A DNA stretch of 64,000 nucleotides from Linanthus parryae. Its lineage: Eukaryota > Streptophyta > Magnoliopsida > Ericales > Polemoniaceae. This document shows, piece after piece, positions 22,733 to 34,696 of the stretch. The notes beneath the pieces were generated by a model, which saw only the letters and a list, made by a program, of their open reading frames with translations, was not told the origin of the DNA and did no database searches. Made by a program: the position numbers and the translations under genes. Position 1 is the first letter of the stretch, and the number at the start of each line of letters is the position of its first letter. The stretch spans positions 73,588,994 to 73,652,993 of the forward strand of contig JALGPY010000001.1 of assembly GCA_023055425.1 (NCBI GenBank), written 5' to 3'.

Positions 22733-24310
22733 TTTTTTATTTATCTTTACAAAACAAGTTTATATGGGTGCTAATTTAGTTTTTTATTATAATAGAAGTT
22801 AAGCTACTATTTCCTTAAACTTTACAATTGACAGTCCATTTTTTAAGTAGATATAACCTTTTAAGTGATAAATTAGTATTTTATGAAAAATAAATAAATA
22901 AAATGAAATAAAATAAAATAAAACAAATAAATAATAGCAATTATACTATTTTTTTAACAACTATATAATATTGCTTTGTATATATTGAAAATGTTTTCTT
23001 TTCATTTAATAACATCGTTTTCACTAATATAACTTTTATGATAAAGATAGTCAACTTTTAGCTTAATTAAAATAGCTACCTTTTATTTTATAAATATTAG
23101 CCACTATAAATATTCTATAATTTTATTTAAAGTTTCCTTACCTCAGTTATTACCTTTATAATAATAAGTCACTATTTTCTTATTCCACGTATATTCTAAA
23201 CGCGTAATTATAGCTAGTATTATATAACTTGCTTGGGGATTAACTGGGGTATTCACTTGCATTTCATATAGGAAAATCTAAATGCAATATGTTGTGTGAT
23301 GTATATGTGTTAATATAGGATTATGTGATTGTTGTAGATTCCGAGTTCGTAGGAGGTGAATTCATCGAGGACCCCTACTACTAGTTCCGTGCTAGCTTGT
23401 GTGTGTGACGTTCTCTCTTCATTTTCAGGTAAGTTATATGCACAACACCTTCATCCATCAAAATGTGTTGTTTTCGTGTGAGTATTTGAATCTGCAACTT
23501 CAATTCCGTTTTACAATATTTGGAGATTACTAACAAAATTTTATGAAAGCATGTGGTTATCTTTCAAACTTCTGGTTCATTACACGTGATACAATAAAGA
23601 GCAAATGTACGATAATGAAATTAGGACGATGTGCAGAGGATATGCGTGAAGGCTACGGCCGGGGACACACGTGCGTTGATTCCCCTTAGGTTTTATACCC
23701 ATTTATGTTATCGTGGAAACTATGAGTACTACATATGCATGTGTACGTCACTACTTTATAGGGGTGTCGACACTTAAGGTCTCATTAGTATGGTTTGGGT
23801 GGGATAGCGAAGGGCTATCTACTAACGTCCGGAGACAATTGGTATATTTCAAGAAGCGCCCCTATTATTATGATTTGTTGCATCGTGACCTGTCTGTCCA
23901 CATTGTACCTGTTGGGGCTCGTAGGCTACGCCTCAACCAAAGACGTGATTAAAACTTGGTTACCTAGGTTGTTTATCTTTATTTCTTTCAGCCAAAAACT
24001 CATTCTTTACATGTAGTATATACTTACTCAGTTTTCACTAACAAAATGTTTTTCTGCGTCGGCTTTTGCCATTTGAAAACCCGCAGGTTATGAATAAATG
24101 TGGGGGAAAACGCACACGTAGCTGAAGGCAATGACAAGCTAGGAATCACCTAATTGAATTGTTAGCATTAGCTGTATTTTGAGAATTCAAACTTTGTCAT
24201 CGATGTTTCCTTTAAAACTTTGTTGGAGGTTTCTCCTCTCATTTCAATAAAGTACTGTTGGATATCGTTAAGTTGCACTAGCAAGGAACCGTATGTTCCG
24301 GGTTGTTTCA
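21721..24310 (+). repeat. 3' LTR of the Tekay-type element (2590 bp)
   Basis: Matches 3214-6056 throughout, with many substitutions and indels. The segment equal to about 3330-3570 of the 5' copy is missing between 'attattatt' and 'ccatcatc'. The CT run is less than half the length of its partner. Confidence 0.93.
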
Positions 24311-24711
24311 TGCATCCCATAAGTATCAGTGTGACTACATAGGTGAATATTTTGGCCCCTGGAATTTACATTATTTTTTGAGCTGTTAGCAACAGATTCA
24401 AATCCATGTTGTAGATGCACCATGTTCATACTACCTACTTAGAACCATGTACTAAATGGTTGATGTTCAATTTTTAACCAGGTCAGTTCATATTTATGGA
24501 GGTGAAGAATATGTAATTATATGTTTGCACCATGTTGACGAACACTCTAAGTAGAATGACGGTATACGAAATTCCAATATCAAATAATTTTCCAAACAAG
24601 GTGATTTGTTAATTGTATTTTTGCTCCCACCATTTAAAATGATAGGATTATAATGCTGGAGATTTCAAAATCCTCCATCCAAACACACTCTTATAGGAAT
24701 TTGGGGTATTT
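24311..24711 (-). repeat. probable LTR part of the minus-strand gypsy relic
   Basis: On the - strand a purine-rich stretch (about 24713-24727) is followed by TGATGAAATACCCC at 24701-24714, which looks like a polypurine tract meeting a 3' LTR. If so, the LTR extends left and is cut by the Tekay-type insertion. The segment at about 24640-24700 also resembles a MITE end ('gtgtttggatggaggattttg' on the - strand). Confidence 0.45.
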
Positions 24712-26125
24712 CATCATTCCCTCCTTATGAAAACCTTCTTCCTCGAAGCTTGGGACAAATACAAATTCAGGAATAAGGAATTGCAAGAATGTTAGAAAAA
24801 TACGAGTGTATTGACGAAAAACTTAGTGTCTTTATGATTCAATAGGAGATTATATGAAGTGTGATGCACATATAACACATATTGAAAATAATATGAAATC
24901 ATGATGATGCAACAATGTTATATGCAATCTACGGTCACAGTTAAGGTTATATGATAAACATAAAATGATGCAAATTGACCGGTCTTTCCCCTTCGTAGAG
25001 AATGACTCACTGACACTCAACGTACCTCGTTAAATAGATGTGGGTATTTCTTCTCAAGTTATATTCACCACGTAATACGAGAATGACTCACAAGTTTCTT
25101 ATTCCCTGAGCTGCTTCGTCCATAACACCTTCACTAATCTAACTGACTTGTTTCGGGTACTCCTTATATTTTCATCCAATATCTTCACTAGCTTCTCCTC
25201 GCAAGTCAACTAAGAACCTAACTCCAGCAGTTCAGGGTTCAAAACATGTATTTTGTGCTCTCATACTTCTTCAGTTGTGAGGATGAAACAAGTCGTGCAC
25301 TCTACTCAAGCTCGCTGTCAATTCCAATATGTTAGCTACTTCTCCAATCTTCTGAAATACTGTATAGGGTCCAATGAACTTCAGGCTTAAATTTCCCTTA
25401 TGATTAAACCTCATGAATCCCTTAGTTGGTGAAACCATTAGAAATGCCTTCTCTCGAACTTTGAACTCTAACTGTTTTCTTCTTTGACTAGCATAAAACT
25501 TTTGTCAGTCATGAGGTGTGTTCTTCCTCTATTGAATCACTCTTACTTGATCTATCATCTCCTCGATCATTTGCGGTCCAAGAACTACAATTTCACTTCT
25601 ATCGTTGCAACACGAATGTGATCTGCACTTCATCCATACAAATCTTCATAAGGTGCCATTCCTATACTTGCATGGTTACTCTTGTTATAAACTCGATCAA
25701 TGGCAACTTGCCAACCCCTGATCCTTGTAAATCCATGACACACGCTCTCAACATGTCCTCCAAGGTCTGAATTGTCCTATCTGTCTATCAATCTGTAGCT
25801 AGATAAAATATTTTACTGAAACTTCATTCTTTTCCCAAAGCTGTTTGCATCGCCTTCCAAAAATGTGATAGGAAATTAGGATCCCTATCTCACACTATAG
25901 AACTAGGTACTTCATGATATTTCACAACATTCTTCATATAAGCCTCTACCTTTTGTTCCATGAATTTTTTATTGGATTAAATCTTGATGTTTTCATCAAT
26001 CAGTTCACTACTACCCAAATCAAATTAAGTCCATTCTTTGTCACTGGAAAAGCTGTAACAAAATCCATAAATCAAATCCCATTTCCACACTGGAACTTCC
26101 AACGGTTGTATTAACCCTCCTTCAG
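24712..26125 (-). pseudogene. relic of gypsy integrase and chromodomain
   Basis: Reading the - strand from 26125 leftwards gives, with many breaks, the chromovirus order: QPLEVPVWKW, MDFVTAFPVTKNGLNLIWVVV, a DRQ...LEDM-like block near 25775, MAPYEDLYG near 25655, FKVREKAFLMVSPTKGFMRFNHKG near 25440, KFIGPYTVF near 25375, then a chromodomain trace (VRLVKVLW near 25145). The similarity to the integrase at 20227-21500 is plain but the frames are lost many times, so this copy is older. RT and gag are not seen. Confidence 0.85.
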
Positions 26126-27649
26126 CGGTGGAAAAACGTCATGCCCACCAGGACGGACCAATAGCAAATCACTACATCAAATTTATAGAAAATCACCACA
26201 TCAATCATAAAGGACCAAATCATTGCTTGTAAACATCTCCCTTCTTTAGTAGCATTTACTCATTACATGAGCTAAAATAGATGCACCTGTAATACAAGGA
26301 ATTGAAGATTACAAATTGACAATACATTGGTTTCGCAAACAATGACATGATAACAGAAGAGCCTTCCCTACAAAGGGTCTTCCCACTGCAATTAAGTAAG
26401 ATAGACATTAACTTTAACTTCTTATATTCAATTACCAAACACATGATTTCCATCCACAAGATAAAAAATTAACCACACAGACAGTAGAAAACAAGTAGGG
26501 TGCAATGAAAAGTATCAAGAATTTAAGGTTTATCAAATTTATGTCTCTCTTAAAGAGAATATTTTTTCTTTAACAAAATGCTTTTGCATTACATGCTGCC
26601 TCTTATACAGTCCCCACATAAGATTGAGATGAGAATACACAGAAAATATCATACAAAGAATAAAGTTTAGATATATACCTAGAACTGGTACTCTCCTATA
26701 TGATGTGTTTGTACATCAGTAATGAGAGGGACATATATTCAACCGCCTTGCAAAAACACATATGAACTTGAACCGAAGTAGCTCCTCTTTTCTGAAATCA
26801 AACAAACTTAATTTTGAGTTCTGCGACTCTATTCATGTTTGAAATTGTGGAGAATCTGAGTTGTACTGCGAGCTTATGCTTCTGTGACTCTGTTCATGCA
26901 TGAATTTCTTCCTAAATCAGATTGAGGGGAGAAGAGAATAGAATACACTTAAGAACTTACCTGCAACTTCTCATGACCTTCGCCAAATACCCTTTGCCCG
27001 AGTTCCTGTAAATAATCAAGTTATGAATAACCCATAAACGAAAGCCAATAATCAATTCCCGTGAACAAATTTTGCACCAATTAGACTTAGGAAAGAAGGA
27101 GATATACACCGATGAACTTACCATCGACTTCTCAGATCAATTCCCGTGATGTTGTCAGATCGAGGAGTGAAAATCGACTTCTCTGACGATTCCTATAATG
27201 TTCTCAGATCGATGAATGATGTATCATTCGCTAAATTAGAATTAATTCATGTGAGTTCTCAGATCAAGGAGGAGGAAGGAGATCAAGTAGGATGAGAAAA
27301 GGAGATCTAGGTGGATGAGAAAAGGGGATCGGGGACTCCTCTGATGGTGGGTTGAGAATATTGCGAAGGTATTAATTAATTAAAGAAGAAAAATAAGTAT
27401 TTTATTTGGGGCCGGACGGTGAAAGATTTTGGGCGGGACTTACAATATGGAGGGCTAGAGTTTATGTCGTAATTATTGATAAATACGACGTTCATTAAGA
27501 TTTTCGACGTAATATTCCAATAAATATAAAGTAATTATCCATCTTAATTACAATAAATACTACGCGAAATTTTTAGCCGTCGTATTTTTTCATAAAAACG
27601 ACGGTTTGTTTTTAAAGACCGTCGTCTTAAACCATTTTTTCCTGTAGTG
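26126..27649. mobile_element. CACTA-type transposon, one end
   Basis: The right end at 27631-27649 reads ...TTTTTTCCTGTAGTG, that is CACTACAGGAAAAAA inward from the boundary, the usual start of plant CACTA transposons. For about 200 bp inward, short CGACG/CGTCG motifs recur in both directions, like subterminal repeats. I could not find the partner end (CACTACAGG on the + strand) to the right of 24310, so the left limit given here is only the start of otherwise unexplained sequence. No transposase is visible. Near 27120-27290 'tctcagatc' and 'tcagatcga' motifs repeat. Confidence 0.55.
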
Positions 27650-28500
27650 GTCAGAGCTTATGGAAGAAGTGAATGACGCATACAGTGCTCCTCAAAATAA
27701 CATCCTGCTTGAAACATAAATACTCGTAAGAGATATAAACTGGAATATATTTTTGTGAGTAATGTGATGCACACAGTGAGTCAGAGCAAGAGACATGCAT
27801 GTGAATGAGAGAACTGGAGAATCCAGATCATTCAACACTTGTCTTCCTGAAATGTCTCGAAATGTAACATCACACACCCCAGTCACATGAAATAGACAAA
27901 TTGTTCTAATTAAAACGTATGCATGCAGGGAAAATAAGAACATAGACATCTTGTAAAAACAAAGAAACAAGAAATCATGTGAGGCTCATGATTTTTGTAA
28001 AACACATAAGACTAAACAATGAAATCAAACAAAAAGGCACATAACTCCCCCTTGCTCACACCGCGACATACACGAAAGAAACACATTCTTTGCATGTATG
28101 CTACACAAGCTAAACAGTACACATGCAATTCGGCAGGGGAGACCTCTTCACATCTAGTTATGTGAAGGTGGATCAGTGGAATTTTATCCACTTACCCGTC
28201 CCTGACTCGATACCTCTTCCAGTTACTATTTTTGTTGTAACAAGGTGGCCTAGAGATTCCGCAATTCCTCCCAAGGAATTCGTATCCTGAACATACAAGT
28301 GCAAAACCTGAAACGCTATTTCCAAGTGCCGACCTTCAAAATTAAACTATTCCGTTTTGATGATGGTAGGGCATTGGATAGATTCTGATTCATTTTTTGT
28401 TTTAATAAATAGATTTGATACGATTGTGTAAAATGTGAAAAGGTGTGGTAATTTTTTTTCACGCAGCAGCAGCAGGCAGATTTTCTGTATATTGGATCTG
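27650..28500. other. intergenic, nothing recognised
   Basis: A 92-codon - strand frame (27692-27970) is Phe- and Cys-rich without a known domain. The - strand at 28205-28290 is open but I could not assign it. No repeats stand out. Confidence 0.4.
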
Positions 28501-28505
28501 GACTA

Positions 28506-28955
28506 GGGGCTAGTTTGGGAATGCTGTGGCGGTGGTAGAAAGCTGCTGTGTGAAAACACAGTAGAAAGCTGCTGTGAGTTTTTGATAAAATGTTGTTTGG
28601 TAAATATTACGTAAAAGTTGCAGTGAAATATTGATATAGTAAATTTGTGTTTGGTAAAATCAACTGTGAAGTTGCTGTGAGAGGGTAAAATGACAAAAAT
28701 ATATGACACATGTCATTTCCTGAAAGATAACTATTGGTATTTTAAAAAAATGTAAGGTCAAAATCGGTTGTAGATAAATTAATCAAAAGTACTTTCTGGA
28801 AAAGCATCTCCCCCCTTAGCTTCCTGAAAACTGCTGTGGGACAGCAGAAACTGTCCCGAAAAGCAGAAATTTTATTTTTACCAAACACACTAAAACTGCT
28901 TCTGCTGTCGGAAAGCAGCTGTGCTGGCAGCAGAAGCATTCCCAAACTCACCCTA
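28506..28955. mobile_element. MITE-like element with imperfect terminal inverted repeats
   Basis: Left end GGGGCTAGTTTGGGAATGCTG and right end (reversed) AGGGTGAGTTTGGGAATGCTT face each other over about 450 bp. Inner parts also pair: 'gaaagctgctgtg' occurs near the left end and its reversed relatives near the right. No transposase and no clear target duplication. The terminal GTTTGGGAATGC type is common in plant hAT- and Mutator-like MITEs, so class is uncertain. Confidence 0.65.
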
Positions 28956-29013
28956 GGTAACCAATCCATTACTCTTATGGTCATCAATTCTTTAGAAAGT
29001 AATTGAATGTCAC

Positions 29014-29401
29014 CTGGTAGAAGTCATCTGCTTCATCAGTAGGGACAATATAGATCTGCAATGCTTTGGGTCCATAGAAGGTTAAAGATGTCTCTGGAAA
29101 AACCTGAAGAAATGATAAAATATAACAAGATTCACGGAAATTGCACACTGACTGAAATCGTCAATCACATAAATAGTAGAATTATAAGAGCAAAAACCTT
29201 TGGAATATCAATTCGGACAAGTCCACCCCAGAATACCAATTTGGAATACTATTTATGTGAAATCGTCAATCACATAAATAGTAGAATTATAAGAGCAAAA
29301 ACCTTTGGAATATCAATTCGGACAAGTCCACCCCAGAATACCGTACAGCCATTTAGACCATTAGATCCAATCTTTTCAGCCACCTCTTCATTCAAAGCTA
29401 C
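29014..29401 (-). pseudogene. YqeH/NOA1-type GTPase, two C-terminal exons
   Basis: Two exons join in frame on the - strand. The first, 29401-29303 (33 codons), ends GGLVRIDIPK. The second, 29103-29014 (30 codons), starts VFPETSLTFYGPKALQIY and ends in DEADDFYQ. All four borders have AG or GT signals. This text is typical of the domain after the GTPase core in plant NOA1/RIF1/BPG2-type proteins, which act in organelle ribosome assembly. I could not find the GTPase domain upstream or the following C-terminal exons downstream, where a MITE lies. The intron between the two exons contains a second, partial copy of the first exon. It is either a fragment or part of a gene with undetected exons. Confidence 0.5.
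29154..29342. repeat. 84-bp direct duplication spanning an exon border
   Basis: 29154-29237 is repeated exactly at 29259-29342, with a 21-bp spacer. The unit holds the last 40 bases of the GTPase-like exon, its 5' splice site and about 44 bases of intron. Confidence 0.92.
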
Positions 29402-30296
29402 CTGCAATGTCTTTTCATAATACACAATCCCTATACCTCTGGTCCAATACCAAGAACCTTGGTTAAGTTATTATCTCTAGATTTCTTATCCGAGTCAGTA
29501 TGTTGGAAAACTATAGGAGACATCAGACAAGGGCATATGAGAATTATTACCCTTAATTCTATGACCATAGGGTCTTTTGATTAAAGAGGACTTCAAAGAT
29601 GGGGAAAGAGAAGTAATGCTGCTATATGAAAGCAAGGTATAACTTATTTCTCTTCTTACAATCATGACAAGAATCTGTCTTTAGGAATGCCATGGGTGAG
29701 TTATACATGAGATTAGTATGTGGTGCATAAGCACCCTCCCCTTGCTAATCGATATCAGGGGCGAGTTATACTCATGGGTTCACCACACTTGTTCAAGAGC
29801 CATCTAACAAATCAGTATCAGACCAGACACAGCATGGTGAATTGACAGCTACGACTTGGAAAGTGAAATTCTCAGAAATGACTACTAAGTAGGGTTGTAT
29901 TATATCTCTCCACAGCCAAAAATGATAAAGAATTAGAGACTGAGCTGAAAATGTACAACTTCAGCAATCAATGACGACATATACCCAGTATGTGGTGAGA
30001 GCCCACCATTTCGCGGTAATCACATCCTCTAAACGATTTCAACTCCATACCCTCTTGTTCCATAACATCGCCGACCATCACTTTAAGGTCGGAAAGGTCA
30101 TCAATAAGAAAAATGAGATCAACACAGCTTATGAACTTAATTTATGAGACAAATGAATAAACTTGCATCACATCAAAAATTTGCATCCGCATACAAGTTG
30201 AATATTGCTGTAGATACATTGCAACAAGAAGCTGGACCAGGAAAGTACTACAAAGAGACAATACTGGTCATCCGTCACATGCTTCATTACATTTTT
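29402..30296. other. downstream of the NAT10 homologue, no gene recognised
   Basis: Expected to contain the 3' untranslated region and polyadenylation site of the - strand gene ending at 30297. A short open - strand stretch at about 30000-30120 has no recognised similarity. Confidence 0.4.
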
Positions 30297-33200
30297 CTAA
30301 GATTTTCTCTTCTTGTTCGACTTAGATCCATGTTCCTTGCTTCTTTTCTTCCCACTCTGAGGCTTGTCTTTGTGCTTTTCATGCTTCCCCGCCTTCTCTC
30401 TACTAGATTTTACAGTTACTACACCTGATAGAGCATTCCTACCAACAGTTTGTAAAGCCTTCTCAAAGTCAGCTTCCTTATCTACAATAGCGTATTCTTG
30501 AAACAACTCTGGGTCCAAAGTACTGTGCATTTTAGACTTCATGCTCTCCTGGATCACAATCTCAAATCAGTACAAAGTCTAATCAAGCAAGAACTGTGAT
30601 AGAGAGGAGATGAGATAAGATAGGGATACCTTTACTTGTTGAGCTGCTTCTTCAAGATCCTCATCCAGAGAGATGGCATGAGGTTGCATCACAATCTGGA
30701 ACAAGTTAAATATAAGCACAAAAAGAACAACTCTTGCCTCACTGAAACCCACATCAAAGAAAGTCTTCATAATGTCAAATATGAGCAGCAGAAAATGCAG
30801 AATCGGATAGAATGCATCTTAAAACTGGTCTGGAATCTAATGGTGGAGCAACTAAGTCAGCGAGTCTACTGTCCAACTGCTGGGTCATTGGTTGAACTGT
30901 TGGCTCAATTAACTAACACTAATAATCTTAAATATATAACTGTTATAATAAGATCAAACATAAAAAGTCACGTAATTTACATAGCTTCATTAAATGAAAA
31001 ATATAGCTATAACATTATTAGAAGTGCAAATTTGAAGTTACCAAAATCATCTTTAACCACTAATTTTATATCTTCGTAAGAAACACCATCTTCAAATAAG
31101 CTGGAAATGCAGACTGTATCATAATCGAGTCTAGAGGTGAAAACAATTAGCTTAGTGATATCAATTGTGGGTTGAAAAATAAATAATGTAGATATATAAA
31201 TGCTATGAACTCTGCTAATGCTGGAAGATACCCAAGTTAAATTTAGGGTAAAAGACACCTGCACCACCTAAAGTTTGATGAAAAGAGGAAAGGATGCCCA
31301 CACCCCTTCAGTGTGCCAAATTTCAGGACACCTACGATCCCTGATTGTGATGCCGTTAGTCTGAGGGTGGGGTCCGTCACTTAAAGTAGTTTTTGATACA
31401 AATTTGGCCTCTTGATTATGGAATGTTGATGAAGAATGAATTAAGGAGAAGTTAATGAACATTGGGGCAATGATTATTTCAATAAGGAATTAAATAAGAA
31501 GTCAAAAGTCTTGATTGATTTTTGATTTATCATCATTATTACTGAATTCCAGAGATTAGGCAGGATTAGTTGTTTCCTTTTAGAAGTTGTCTAGTTTTCC
31601 TATAAATAAGTCATCCTTCTCTCATTGTAAGGCAGTTTATTATGAATAAAGATTGAGTATTGAGAATTTCAATTGAATCGAGAGTGATTCGTAGTGTTGA
31701 ATCTGAGTGATTCACTGATTGTGAGTTTGTTCTTGGTGCGTGCTGCATCAAATGTTATAATCAGGGGGTTACGTATCCTGAAGTTTGGCGCACTGAAGGG
31801 GTGAGTGTTTTTGTGTCAAAACTGAGGAGGTGAAAGTATCTACCCTTAAATTTATGGTTATGATCGAATAGGCCGTAGGGTGCGTCAACAAATTCATGTG
31901 ATAAAGAAAATTAAAAAGATGATCATGAGTTGCTGAATTTTCAGGGAATCACATTTTGGATCGACTTGAAAACTGTTCCAACTGAAAGATCACTAGCTAT
32001 CAAGCCATCTTATCACTGGAAACATAGACGAGTTTATTTTCCAACACCTGAAATGGTGCATCGATCAGAATTCTTTAGAATAAGATGCGCTCGTTTTAGT
32101 AAAGTGTGTTTCTGCTGCCAGCAGAAGTCTAACTCAGGAATTCATCAATTCGGCTAGTTATTTGGTCCATCACATCACTGACTTTGGTCATAGGGTATTG
32201 AGGAGTTTTTCATAGGATTTAAAAGAATGTAGTTTATAATATTTCTTGAATTTTTTAAGCCGTGAAAGTTGAAACATTAGTTGTTACTCTACCTATTCTT
32301 CGAGATTGTAAAAGATAAATTCAGCTGCACTTTCAGAATTATTCATACTGGAACTATTTTCAGATTTTCGGAAGTTAATCCTTTTGATATCATCTCCCTA
32401 TATTATGTCTCTTTGGTGGCGGATTCCATGGAGTTGAATTTAACTAGCCTTCTGTGGATTCCCTAAGTGATGAGCCTTTGGTTTTTGTATCTCAGAGTGG
32501 ATTCTCTAAGTGGTGAGCCGTTTATCTTTCATTTACTAGTTTTTGTGCTTTGCTTCGAGCAACAATCAGCCATAAAATACCGTTTCTTAAACCCACACAT
32601 TATCATCTGGCCCGTATTAGATAAATATTGATTATCAATACTGATATATAATCAGGGGTCCCATTATTTCGGTGCAACAGTTTTTGTGTTTCCAATTAAA
32701 CCCCTTACTAAAAGTTCACGAGCTTGCAACTTCTATCCAACTACTCCTGTCATAGCTGAAACTATTTATAACAACATTCTCATAAAGAAAATGTCTAAAA
32801 GAAACATTCTAAATTAATATGTTAAACTATAACGAATTTCAAAGATAGTGTAACATATTTACATACCAATAAAGTGTCAAATTAAATAGAATCTCATTGG
32901 TTCATTGCGTAATCTCACACACAATGCGAGTGCCACAGTTCCTATCATGTATATATGTGTGCTCTTAATTACCATTAGAAGCAGGTCATGTTCATCTTTT
33001 TAGTAGAGAAAATGTGAAGCTTCAGAGAACCACACCAGTTCAGTTCAGCAGTTAAAAAAAGTGTCCAGGCTGCCTCCAGTTCTCATGATTATCCTCTCGA
33101 CTGAATAGACCGGTGAAATACCCAGTTTTACAAACAATGCTTACAAGTTGAGATACAACTGAAAAAGCTTGATGTTCTGTACATTAAATTCTGAGGGGAG

Positions 33201-34696
33201 TGAAGGAGTGGGGACACAATTAAAACTCTGCAGATCCATGCATTAACGTAATATCTAAAGCAAATCTATTGGCCTAGCCATATTATCATTGTAATTTTGA
33301 TGCAACAATGCTTATATTGAGATGTTATTTTACTAGCCAACTACACAGATCACTAGAAACAAGAAATTTTACTTACTTCTTTTAGTCGAGGCAAAGTTGA
33401 AGCAACCTCATTTGATGCAGTATCATGCAAGTATTTGTATAGCTTCTTCATCACTTTGATGAAGAGAGACATTATCTGCTGTCTTTCCAACTCCATTACT
33501 CTCTGCAGACATGAAAAAGAACGATTCAAGCAAGGATATTATTATCAGGCCTTTGGACTTGTTACTCCAAACCGAACTTCTGTCTGACAAATTATACAGC
33601 AAGCTTCATATCATCCTTATTCAAATGTTCATCAAAACATGGATTGCCGAACTCCGAGCATTTTGTACAAACATCTAGATCATGATAAAAGAGAGAAGAA
33701 ATTGCAATACCAGAGGTTATAGATTATAGCGTAGCTTAATTATAGTGTAGCCTAATGAATAGATTGTAGGCTACACTATAATTAAGCAACGCTATTAATA
33801 GATTGTAGGAACCGTACCTCGACATAAGATATGTTGTGGTTTTGCAAACCCATACACAGTAAGACAGACGCCTGTGTTGATGACATTGCAACTGGAAATT
33901 TCTCCCGGAAATATAGATGTGAAAGGACTCGTACCAGATCCAAAATCTGTCATTCCAGCACGGGCGTCAAACATATACTATATGATACTCAAGTCAACAA
34001 AGCAAACTGAACTTCACCTATATATGATCAAAAGGCCAATTAACTGCTGAGCCTGATTCTTATTAACCCTTTTAATCTTTTTTCAGTACCTATTGTTGTC
34101 AACATAGTATGTTGTCTGTCATAAAGTTTTTTAACATTACTTCAAAAGTTCGGAAAACACCGAATTTGCTTTTCTCTGATGCACATGTGTATTTGATTGT
34201 ACACATCATGCTTACTGCATTCTACTTCGATAAAAGGAGTCAGTTACAGTACTGCACTCAGACCCTTTTTCTTCAAGATGTTTTATGATTAATGGTTTTA
34301 CTTTTTCTATTAGTTCAGAAGACACTTGTAAGTTTTACTGCCGTCAACCATTTGTTATACAGTATACAATTCCACTGATCATAAAAATCATCAAAATAGA
34401 TCTTACCATATGAAAATCAGCTAGATTATTTGTGTAAGATTCAAGGCGCTTCATGTCATAAGGTGTCAAGACTCCATTTACTGATTTCAAAAATCCATCT
34501 GCAGCAGGAGAAGATACATGCTCTGTCTCTGCAAAGTTGATCTTCGGATCCAAGACCCTACAGGATTATGTTACATAAGCAAGCTGAAAGCAAATACCCG
34601 AAGAAGTTAAAATTGCTAATTATTACCTCATGGCAAGCTTGAGTTCCATTGAACGAAAACTTGAACCCAATAATCTAATGAACCTCTGCCTGAAAT
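30297..34696 (-). CDS. NAT10: NAT10 homologue, exons 21-26: C-terminal region
   Basis: Part of the gene above. Exons: 34696-34627, 34557-34407, 33946-33818, 33502-33377, 30695-30630, 30548-30297 (residues 768-1031). Blocks [51 protein letters not shown] and [20 protein letters not shown] match the conserved C-terminal helical region. The last 35 residues are dominated by Lys, Arg and Ser. The stop is at 30299-30297. Intron 24 is 2.7 kb and carries a Mutator-like element with a solo LTR. Confidence 0.94.

Larger units (their letters stand above)
3214..24310 (+). mobile_element. Tekay-type chromovirus (Ty3/gypsy), decayed
   Basis: A whole LTR retrotransposon of about 11.2 kb once the nested insertion is removed. 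Two LTRs begin TGTAATACCCC and end TTGTTTCA. The flanks read TGCAC before and TGCAT after, a 5-bp target duplication with one C/T difference. Inside are, in order, a primer site for initiator tRNA-Met, gag with zinc knuckles, protease, RT, RNase H, integrase and a C-terminal chromodomain, then a polypurine tract. That order and the chromodomain place it in the chromoviruses, and the RT, integrase and chromodomain text fit the Tekay/Del lineage. At least three in-frame stops in gag, frameshifts in protease, RNase H and integrase, and a small deletion near 19950 make it non-functional. A younger element (9894-19834) sits in its RNase H. Confidence 0.93.
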
